The notes under the pieces were generated by a model, which worked only from the letters and a program-made list of their open reading frames with translations, was not told where the DNA came from and did not search any database. From an uncultured Oscillibacter sp. (GTDB lineage Bacteria > Bacillota > Clostridia > Oscillospirales > Oscillospiraceae), in contig CAMHBH010000020.1 of NCBI GenBank assembly GCA_946183175.1, positions 1-21,258 of the forward strand: DNA of 21,258 nt. Direction: 5' to 3'. This document shows positions 5,738 to 12,037 of this stretch, one piece after another; the first letter of the stretch is position 1, and each line of letters starts with the position of its first letter. Position numbers and translations under genes: made by a program.

Positions 5738-6139
5738 ATGGTAAAGACGATGAAGCGCGGCTTGTCCCTGATGTTCGTGCTTTCGATTTTGGTGTCTATG
5801 CTGGCGATTCCGGCGGAAGCAAAGGCAAGCGGGAAGTTCACAGGCAACTCTAGTTGCAAAATCACTAAAGACGCTGAAATCACTTCGTATATCACGGGTT
5901 TCAGTGGCTATGATATCACCAGTGTTGACATCACTGATGGAGGAAAAGGAGCGCCTTCAATCTCTGGCTTTGATGTTAATAGTGGTGGCTCTTGGAGTGC
6001 CGCAGGTGATTTGAACTCTTTATCCATTGCTTTCTATGGTGGACAAAAGGGCACATACACCTACAAGGTCAGATTGTGGAGCGGTTCCAAAAAGTTGGCT
6101 ACAAAGACAATCAAAGTCGTTAATAGCAGTTCTTGGTAA
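5738..6139 (+). CDS. small secreted protein of unknown function
   Basis: The 133-residue product has a clear Sec signal peptide: basic MVKTMKRG, then a hydrophobic core LSLMFVLSILVSMLAI, and a probable cleavage after AEA near residue 28. The mature part of about 105 residues is rich in Gly, Ser, Thr and alternating hydrophobics (YDITSVDITDGG, LSIAFYGGQKGTYTYKVRLW, KKLATKTIKVV). It looks like a beta-sandwich, perhaps Ig-like, and has a single cysteine. No anchor or catalytic motif is seen. The ATG follows AGGAGG with a 9-nt gap. GC is about 45% in a sampled line, unlike the core genes, which suggests transfer. It is transcribed from the strong promoter at 5322-5350 and lies opposite to all neighbours. 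Confidence 0.85.
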   Translation: MVKTMKRGLSLMFVLSILVSMLAIPAEAKASGKFTGNSSCKITKDAEITSYITGFSGYDITSVDITDGGKGAPSISGFDVNSGGSWSAAGDLNSLSIAFYGGQKGTYTYKVRLWSGSKKLATKTIKVVNSSSW

Positions 6140-6140
6140 T

Positions 6141-6157
6141 CTGACTTCAAAAGTCAG
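6141..6157. other. hairpin directly after the secreted-protein stop
   Basis: CTGACTT and AAGTCAG form a perfect 7-bp stem with loop CAA, one base after the TAA stop. No T-run follows, so it is not a normal terminator. It could protect the mRNA 3' end. Confidence 0.45.
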
Positions 6158-6207
6158 GTAACACGGATTTGTCTCAAAAGCTAACTAGCATACCACACAG
6201 CAAAAGG

Positions 6208-6240
6208 CGCGGCCTCCGGAAACGGGGGCCGCGTCTTTTA
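6208..6240. terminator. bidirectional intrinsic terminator between the secreted-protein gene and galT
   Basis: An 11-bp GC stem (CGCGGCCTCCG at 6208-6218, CGGGGGCCGCG at 6223-6233, one T-G pair) carries a GAAA tetraloop. TCTTTTATTA follows on the plus strand and CCTTTTGC on the minus strand. It can end both the plus-strand secreted-protein transcript and the galK-galE-galT transcript; the galT stop lies just beyond it. Confidence 0.88.
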
Positions 6241-7770
6241 TTACTTCACGGTGTCGAGGAAGCGCAGGAAGGCGGCCTTTCCGGTCTCGTCGCGGCGGTA
6301 TACTCCCGCGTGTTCGAGTACCTTCGCGAATACGATACCCGTCTCTTTGCGTACAATCTCCGTCGCGTTCTCCGGCGTGAACGCGTACTTCTGACGGAAT
6401 CCGTCGGCCCAGTCGGCGTGCTTGGCGGTACGCCCGTCGGCGCGCAAGTCGCCGCCGTTCACGAGGCAGTCCGCCACCGCCGAAAGTTCGTCTTTCAGCC
6501 GCGCCGGGAGTACCGCAAGCCCCATGACTTCTATCAGGCCGATATTCTCCTTTTTGATGTGGTGCAGCTCGGCGTGGGGGTGGTACAGCCCTAACGGGTG
6601 TTCCGGCGTCGTCAGGTTGTTGCGGAGTACGAGGTCGAGTTCGTAGTCGCTCCCGCGCCGCCGCGCAATGGGCGTAATCGTGTTGTGCGGTTCGCCGCCG
6701 GTCTCGGCGTAAATGACCGCGTCGGGGTCGGAGTAGGCGCGCCACGCCGTCAGGATGGTGTCGGCCAGCGAAATCAGGCGTTCGGGGTCGGCGCAGGTCA
6801 GGCGTACCACCGACATCGGCCATTTGACGATACCCGCTTTCACGTCCCCGTAGCCCGGGAACGTGTACGGCGTCTCGACGGGCGCGCGCTCCATAGCGAA
6901 CGTATACCGCCCGCCCTGGAAATGGTCGTGGGCGAGAATCGAACCGCCTACAATCGGCAAATCGGCGTTGGAGCCTACGAAGTAGTGCGGGAACTGCCGC
7001 ACGAAGTCCAACAGCTTCCCGAAACACGCCCGGTCAATCTTCATCGGGACGTGTTGCCGGTTCAGACAGATACAGTGCTCGTTATAGTAGACATAGGGCG
7101 AATACTGTAAGAACCACTGCGCGCCGTGTATGGTGATGGGAATCAGGCGGTGATTCTGCCGCGCCGGGTGATTGAGGCGTCCGGCGTAGCCCTCGTTCTC
7201 GGCGCAGAGCAGACAGCGCGGGTAGTTCGACGCCGGGAGATTCCGCGCGGCGGCAATCGCTTTCGGGTCCTTCTCCGGTTTCGACAGGTTGATTGTAATA
7301 TCAAGGTCTCCGTACTCCGTCGGGGCCTTCCACTGGATGTCTTTCGCGATACGGTCGCGGCGGATATAGTTCGTGTCCTGACTGAAACGGTAGTACCAGT
7401 CGGTGGCGGCCTTGGGCGACTGCCTGTAAAGCCCCTTGAATTGCGCGATGACTTGCGCGGGGCGCGGTGTCAGGCGGCCCATGATTTCCGTATCGAGCAA
7501 GTCGCGGTAGTCGGCGGAGTTGCCTTTCAGTACGCCCCTGCTGTAGGCGTCGTCGAGGAGCCTGTCGAGAACCCCCGCCAACGCGTCGGCCTTGGGGCGT
7601 CCGGCGCTGTCCGACGGCAATGCCGGGATTTCTTCCGGCGTCTCCGGGGGCGCGGCGGCGTCGAGTTTCAGCGCGTCCAGAATCGCGTTGAACGCCCAGA
7701 CGCGCTCGCTTTCTTCAATCAGTCCCGTTTGCAGGGCGTAGGAAATCAGTTGCGAAACAGCCTCGTACAT
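6241..7770 (-). CDS. galT: UDP-glucose-hexose-1-phosphate uridylyltransferase, class 2 GalT
   Basis: GalT exchanges UMP between UDP-glucose and galactose 1-phosphate in the Leloir pathway. At 509 residues this is the longer class 2 form found in Firmicutes, not the roughly 350-residue class 1 enzyme. The active-site region is VGGSILAHDHFQGGR, with His281, His283 and Gln285 at the histidine-triad-like position; His283 is the likely nucleotidylated residue. Other class 2 blocks are TDWYYRFSQDTNYIRRDRI, HGAQWFLQYSPYVYYNEHCICLN and LGLYHPHAELHHIKKENIGLIEVMGLAVLPARL. The ATG at 7768-7770 has a GAGGTG box that overlaps the galE stop codon, and the two genes are 9 bp apart, so translation is likely coupled. 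It is the last gene of the gal operon. Confidence 0.96.
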   Translation of the reverse strand: MYEAVSQLISYALQTGLIEESERVWAFNAILDALKLDAAAPPETPEEIPALPSDSAGRPKADALAGVLDRLLDDAYSRGVLKGNSADYRDLLDTEIMGRLTPRPAQVIAQFKGLYRQSPKAATDWYYRFSQDTNYIRRDRIAKDIQWKAPTEYGDLDITINLSKPEKDPKAIAAARNLPASNYPRCLLCAENEGYAGRLNHPARQNHRLIPITIHGAQWFLQYSPYVYYNEHCICLNRQHVPMKIDRACFGKLLDFVRQFPHYFVGSNADLPIVGGSILAHDHFQGGRYTFAMERAPVETPYTFPGYGDVKAGIVKWPMSVVRLTCADPERLISLADTILTAWRAYSDPDAVIYAETGGEPHNTITPIARRRGSDYELDLVLRNNLTTPEHPLGLYHPHAELHHIKKENIGLIEVMGLAVLPARLKDELSAVADCLVNGGDLRADGRTAKHADWADGFRQKYAFTPENATEIVRKETGIVFAKVLEHAGVYRRDETGKAAFLRFLDTVK

Positions 7771-7779
7771 AGTAACACC

Positions 7780-8766
7780 TCAATTATAGCCGTTGGGGTG
7801 GCTCTTGTGCCACTTCCACGCCGAGGACACAATCAACTCCAAGTCGGCGCGGGTGGGATTCCAGCCGAGTACGGATTTGGCCTTGTCGGAGGACGCGACG
7901 AGTTGCGCGGGGTCTCCGGCGCGGCGCGGCACGATTTCCGCCGGAATGGGGTGGCCCGTGACTTTGCGCGCCACGTCAATCACTTCCTGTACTGTAAAGC
8001 CGATTCCGTTGCCGAGGTTGAATACGTCGCTTTTGCCGCCCTTAATCAGGTAATCCATCGCTAAAATATGCGCGTCGGCGAGGTCGCAGACGTGGATATA
8101 ATCGCGTACACAGGTACCGTCGCGGGTGGGGTAGTCGTTGCCGTAGACGGAGATTTTGTCGCGTTTGCCGTTCGGGACTTGCAGAATCAGGGGAATCAGG
8201 TGTGTTTCGGGGTTGTGGGCCTCCCCGATTTCCCCGGACGGGTGCGCGCCGCAGGCGTTGAAATAGCGCAGGGCGACGTAGCGAAGGCCGTGCGCGACGC
8301 CCGTCCAGTACATTTCTTTCTCCATAGCGAGTTTCGTTTCGCCATAGCAGTTCGTGGGGGAGGTCTTGTCGGTCTCCATAATCGGCACGCGCTCGGGTTC
8401 GCCGTAGGTGGCCGCCGTCGACGAGAACACAATCTTGTCGACGCCGTGCTCTACCATCGACTTCAAAAGGGAAGTCGCGCCGCCGACGTTGTTGTCGTAG
8501 TATTTGAGCGGGTTGGTCATGGATTCCCCGACCAGCGAACAGGCCGCGAAATGAATGACGCCTTCAATCTGTTCCTTCTCGAAAATCGCGTCGACATCCT
8601 CCTTATTGCGAATGTCGACCTGATAGAAGCGCGCCTCGGGGCGTACCGCCGCGCGGAAGCCGGTCAGCAGGTTGTCGACGACGACCACGTCGCGTCCGGC
8701 GTCGACGAGCGCCGACACCGCGTGGGAGCCGATATAGCCCGCCCCGCCCAGTACAAGAATCGCCAT
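7780..8766 (-). CDS. galE: UDP-glucose 4-epimerase GalE
   Basis: GalE interconverts UDP-galactose and UDP-glucose using tightly bound NAD. The 328-residue protein is a short-chain-dehydrogenase fold of the usual length: GGAGYIGSH at residues 7-15 binds NAD, Ser116 lies in FSSTAATYGEP, and Tyr141 and Lys145 form the YxxxK catalytic pair (CYGETKLAME). FNLGNGIGFTVQEVI and RRAGDPAQLVAS are typical C-terminal substrate-binding blocks. The ATG has an AAAGGAG box 8 nt upstream. It sits between galK (63-bp gap) and galT (9-bp gap). All catalytic residues are present. Confidence 0.97.
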   Translation of the reverse strand: MAILVLGGAGYIGSHAVSALVDAGRDVVVVDNLLTGFRAAVRPEARFYQVDIRNKEDVDAIFEKEQIEGVIHFAACSLVGESMTNPLKYYDNNVGGATSLLKSMVEHGVDKIVFSSTAATYGEPERVPIMETDKTSPTNCYGETKLAMEKEMYWTGVAHGLRYVALRYFNACGAHPSGEIGEAHNPETHLIPLILQVPNGKRDKISVYGNDYPTRDGTCVRDYIHVCDLADAHILAMDYLIKGGKSDVFNLGNGIGFTVQEVIDVARKVTGHPIPAEIVPRRAGDPAQLVASSDKAKSVLGWNPTRADLELIVSSAWKWHKSHPNGYN

Positions 8767-8829
8767 AATGAAAACTCCTTTCCCGATTGCCCTTAAATTT
8801 CCGGCTTGATTCCGATTTTATGCGGTTCC

Positions 8830-10107
8830 TCACTCCGCCACGAGACAGCCGCCCTCGGGGCGAATCCGCGTGACGTGACAGCGGCCCTCCCCGCACAGGG
8901 CCTCCATGCCTGTACGGAAGGCGTCCAGCTTCTCCAGCGGCACAAAGGCCTGTATGGTACCCGCGAAGCCGCCGCCGTGTACGCGAATGGCCCCGGAGCC
9001 GTCGAGGAGTTCGCGCCCGCGCGCGAGCGTCAGCGGGATTGCCTGTTGGGCCGGGTTCGACGGAGACCAGGCGTTTTGCAACGCGAGTTCCGACGACAGC
9101 CCCGACGCGTTGACCAGCGACAGGAAGCGCGTAAAGTCGCCGTCGTCGAGGGCGTCAGCCTCCGCAATCGCGCGGCGGTCGTCGTCGTAGTAGTGCAGGG
9201 CGCGGAGTACGGCGCGGTCGCCGCACTTCTCCCGTACTGCCGGAATCGCGGCGCGGAAGTCGGCCTCGGGTACGTCGCGCAGGAACTTTTTCCCGAAATA
9301 CGCCGCGACAGCGCCCATCTCTTGCGGAATCGCGGCGTAGTCGTCGGTTAAGTCGGCGTGGGAGGACGCCGTGTCGACGATACACAGGGCGTGTCCGGAC
9401 TTGGCGAAATCGTAGTGGACTTTCCGCACGACGGGCGACGCCGGGTCTTGGAAGTCGATGGCGATACAGCCGCCGACGGACGCGCCCATCTGGTCCATGA
9501 GGCCGCAGGGCTTGCCGAAGTAGACGTTCTCGGCGTACTGCCCGATTTTCGCGATTTCCACGGCGTCGAGCTTGCCGTCGCAGAAGAAATGGTTGATGAT
9601 GTTGCCGATAAGGGCCTCGTAGGCGGCGGAGGACGAGAGGCCGGAGCCGGAGAGTACGTTAGAAGTCACAAAGGCGTTGAAGCCCTTGACTTCATAGCCC
9701 AATTCCCGGATTTTCGCCGCGACGCCCCGCACGAGCGCGGCGGAAGTGCCCTTCTCGTTTTCGACGGGTTTCAAGTCGCCGAGGTCGACGAGCAGTGCCG
9801 GGTAGCCCTCCGAAAAGACGTGAATCACGTCCTTTTCGTTCGGCCCGGCACAGGCGAGCATGTCCATGTCGACACTCCCGCAGAGGACGTGCCCGTGCTG
9901 GTGGTCGGTGTGATTGCCGCCGATTTCCGTCCGGCCCGGGCCGCTGAACAGCGCCGCGCCCTGTTGCGGTTCAAAGTACGTCTGGAACAGCTCCATCAGA
10001 CGCGTCGCCCGTTCGCGCGCGGCGTCGGGCTTGCCGTACAGCCTCCCGAGCGCCTCGTCGAACTCGCCGTTTTGCAGGTCTTGAAACACGGTTTCACAGG
10101 AACGCAT
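8830..10107 (-). CDS. galK: galactokinase GalK
   Basis: GalK phosphorylates galactose at C1 with ATP and feeds GalT. The 425-residue protein belongs to the GHMP kinase family. It shows the galactokinase signature GRTEIGGNHTDHQHG (58-72), the ATP-binding loop SGSGLSSSAA (153-162), and the third GHMP motif VHGGGFAGTIQAFV near the C-terminus. GRTEIGGNHTDH differs slightly from the common GRVNLIGEHTDY but matches the long Clostridia-type enzymes. The ATG at 10105-10107 follows GAGGTG. It is the first gene of galK-galE-galT, about 24 nt after the predicted transcription start. No mutarotase or transport gene is next to it. Confidence 0.96.
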   Translation of the reverse strand: MRSCETVFQDLQNGEFDEALGRLYGKPDAARERATRLMELFQTYFEPQQGAALFSGPGRTEIGGNHTDHQHGHVLCGSVDMDMLACAGPNEKDVIHVFSEGYPALLVDLGDLKPVENEKGTSAALVRGVAAKIRELGYEVKGFNAFVTSNVLSGSGLSSSAAYEALIGNIINHFFCDGKLDAVEIAKIGQYAENVYFGKPCGLMDQMGASVGGCIAIDFQDPASPVVRKVHYDFAKSGHALCIVDTASSHADLTDDYAAIPQEMGAVAAYFGKKFLRDVPEADFRAAIPAVREKCGDRAVLRALHYYDDDRRAIAEADALDDGDFTRFLSLVNASGLSSELALQNAWSPSNPAQQAIPLTLARGRELLDGSGAIRVHGGGFAGTIQAFVPLEKLDAFRTGMEALCGEGRCHVTRIRPEGGCLVAE

Positions 10108-10137
10108 AACATCACCTCAAGTTATGGCATTTCCGAT

Positions 10138-10166
10138 AGTTTACTATATTTGCCACGCGGTTTCAA
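10138..10166 (-). promoter_or_regulatory. promoter of the galK-galE-galT operon
   Basis: On the minus strand TTGAAA (10161-10166), a 17-bp spacer and TAAACT (10138-10143). The predicted start is near 10131, leaving a short leader before the galK ribosome binding site. A TATAGT within the spacer is an alternative -10 box with poor spacing. Confidence 0.65.
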
Positions 10167-10218
10167 GCTCCTTTTGTGAAATGTTACTATACCGTATGTG
10201 TAAAATCGCGGCGGCGGG

Positions 10219-10306
10219 TGCCCCTCCGCCGCTACGCACGGTGGCGGCTTTGCCCCTCCGTCGCTCGGGGGAGGTTGCCCGTACGCCCGCGGCGGGGGAG
10301 GCAAAG
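10219..10306. repeat. GC-rich imperfect palindromic repeats between the gal promoter and the protease gene
   Basis: GCCCCTCCGYCGCT occurs twice (about 10219 and 10252). CTTTGCC at 10248-10254 pairs with GGCAAAG at 10300-10306 around smaller inverted blocks (CCTCC/GGAGG). CCGCC/GGCGG forms another stem at about 10225-10246. The stems lack T-runs. The pattern resembles dispersed C-rich/G-rich palindromes that I associate with Oscillospirales intergenic DNA, which I cannot verify here. Confidence 0.5.
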
Positions 10307-10317
10307 AAACCGCACGG

Positions 10318-10347
10318 AAAAGCCTCCCCCGCGTCGGCGGGGGAGGC
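10318..10347 (-). terminator. intrinsic terminator after the subtilase gene (end of the rib-surface-protein transcript)
   Basis: A perfect 11-bp stem GCCTCCCCCGC/GCGGGGGAGGC with loop GTCG on the plus strand is followed on the minus strand by TTTTCC. It lies 14 bp past the protease stop and is the first strong terminator found after the rib promoter, apart from the leader attenuator. Confidence 0.85.
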
Positions 10348-10361
10348 GGCCCGGATGGGAT

Positions 10362-12017
10362 TCACGAGACAAGCGGTGCCTCGAAGGCGGCGCACAGCGG
10401 GCGGTAGTCGGTGCCGAAGAGTATGACCCGCACGGTTTGGGCCCCGTCACAGAGCGGAAGTACGGCCATTTCGCCTCTGGCCTCCACGGGTGTCAGGCAC
10501 GCATTCAGGAAGCGGCCATTCCCGTCGAAGTACGAGGCCGCGAGCGTGGCTTCCTCCCGCGTCATCAGCGTGACATTCAGGGAAGCGCCCTCCGGAAGCG
10601 CGGTGAGAATCCCGCTTGCGTCGGGCGTGAAATGCGCCGTGTATTCGGCATCGCCCGCGACGGCCACCGGGGCCGGCTTCCAGTAGGCGAAGGTGTGGCC
10701 GTCCCTGGCGGGGGGCGCGCCGTCGTAGACCGGGAGCGTACCGGGCGCGACGTTGGGGACTGTTTGCAGAACCGTCCCGTCGTAGTTCCTCCACGTCACG
10801 ACGCAAGCCATTCTCTCCGGATTCGCCGCCGCGCAGAGCTGGCCGATTTGCAGAAGTCCGTTGCCGTAGGAGGTATCGTAGCCCTCGGGGCCGAGGTCGC
10901 GGGCGGTCTGCCGGAGGAGGTTCCGGAACTCGTCGAGCGTCAGGCCGGGGTGTACGGAGAGGGCCAGGGCCGCCGCCGCCGCGACTAATGGCGAGGCGTA
11001 GGAAGTGCCGTAGCCGTTGGAGTAGCGCGAGACGCCCACGAAGTACGGGCCGCGCATATTCTGCCCCGGCGCGCATACTTCCACGCTCTCGTTGCGGTAG
11101 GAGAAGGACGCCGCGACCAGGTTCACCGACAGCGCCCCCACCCCGATAACCTGCGGGTAGGCCGCCGGATAATTCAGCGGGTCTCCGTCCTCCCTGTGCT
11201 CCCCGCTGGTGAGATTCCCCGCCGCCGCGAACATCAGCACGCCCCTGCTGGCGGCGTACTCCACGGCTTCCCGGAGGGCGGGGTAGTCCCGCTCGACGCC
11301 GAGGCTCATGTTGAGAACCTGACAGTTCCAGGTATCGACCCCGCCGTAAATCGCGGCGGCAATGCGGGATATGTCGCCGTTTCTGCTCTCGAAGCACTTC
11401 AGCGGCACCAGTTCGACATCCGGCGCAAGGCCGGCAATGCCCGTGCCGTTGCGCGCCGCCGCAATCAGGCCGCTGACGAACGTGCCGTGCCCCACATGGT
11501 CCGACACGTCATGCCGGGCCTCGTCGCCCTCCGGCACGCAGTAATTCTCGCCGTCCAGAATCCGGACGCCCTCGAACTCCTCGTGCCCCCGGAAAATGCC
11601 GGAGTCCACGATGCCGACCCGGACGCCCGCGCCCGTGACGCCCTTCTTGCGCACGACTTCCATACCCAGCGGGGCCTCGTACCAGCGCTCCTCGGAGTCG
11701 TAGGAGGCGTCCAGCAGGGACGCGTCGAAGTCGTCCGGCTCGGGGGCGTCGTCGATGGTGACGATGTAGTTGGGCTCCGCGTGGAGCAGGACGCCCGACT
11801 TGCGGAGGCGCTCGACGGCGGCGGCGTCGCTGACGCGGTAGAGGCCCGCCGGGGCGTAGACTTCCTCCAAGTCCGGCGGAATCGCGCGGGAGACCGCCGC
11901 CGTCAGGGCGTCGGGGTTGAGCTTGACCAGATAGCCGTCGTACTCCGCCGCGGACGCCGCCCCCGTCAGGCACAGCGCCAGTACGCACAGGACGAAAAAG
12001 CGTTGTATCCGTTTCAT
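10362..12017 (-). CDS. secreted subtilisin-like serine protease (S8 family) with C-terminal beta-repeat
   Basis: The 551-residue protein has a signal peptide (MKRIQRFFVLCVLALCLTGA, cleavage near ASA-A at 23-24). A probable inhibitor I9-type propeptide follows at about 27-88 (YLVKLNPDAL to AEPNYIVTID). The peptidase S8 domain has all catalytic residues: Asp138 in GIVDSG, His177 in GHGTFVSG, oxyanion Asn268 in AAAGN and Ser339 in GTSYASP. After about residue 405 comes an InlB-like beta-repeat (VVTWRNYDGTVLQTVPNVAP to FAYWKPAP to YTAHF) and a final beta-rich segment of about 80 residues. No SLH or sortase signal is seen. The ATG has a GAGGTG box unusually far away (about 12 nt); an in-frame stop upstream excludes a longer form. 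It lies 20 bp after the transglutaminase-like gene, so the two are probably co-expressed. Confidence 0.93.
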   Translation of the reverse strand: MKRIQRFFVLCVLALCLTGAASAAEYDGYLVKLNPDALTAAVSRAIPPDLEEVYAPAGLYRVSDAAAVERLRKSGVLLHAEPNYIVTIDDAPEPDDFDASLLDASYDSEERWYEAPLGMEVVRKKGVTGAGVRVGIVDSGIFRGHEEFEGVRILDGENYCVPEGDEARHDVSDHVGHGTFVSGLIAAARNGTGIAGLAPDVELVPLKCFESRNGDISRIAAAIYGGVDTWNCQVLNMSLGVERDYPALREAVEYAASRGVLMFAAAGNLTSGEHREDGDPLNYPAAYPQVIGVGALSVNLVAASFSYRNESVEVCAPGQNMRGPYFVGVSRYSNGYGTSYASPLVAAAAALALSVHPGLTLDEFRNLLRQTARDLGPEGYDTSYGNGLLQIGQLCAAANPERMACVVTWRNYDGTVLQTVPNVAPGTLPVYDGAPPARDGHTFAYWKPAPVAVAGDAEYTAHFTPDASGILTALPEGASLNVTLMTREEATLAASYFDGNGRFLNACLTPVEARGEMAVLPLCDGAQTVRVILFGTDYRPLCAAFEAPLVS

Positions 12018-12037
12018 AGGTAAAAGTCACACCTCAC

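Noticed and set aside
5467..5895. 142-codon minus-strand frame across the leader and the start of the secreted gene
   Set aside because: It lies opposite a gene with signal peptide and ribosome binding site, includes low-complexity Pro/Arg/Ser text, and lacks a suitable ribosome binding site.
10144..10167. Catabolite-responsive (cre) site overlapping the gal -35 box: minus-strand TTGAAACCGCGTGGCA
   Set aside because: The first half fits the cre pattern, but the second half needs an inserted base and loses conserved positions. The match is no better than chance in GC-rich DNA.
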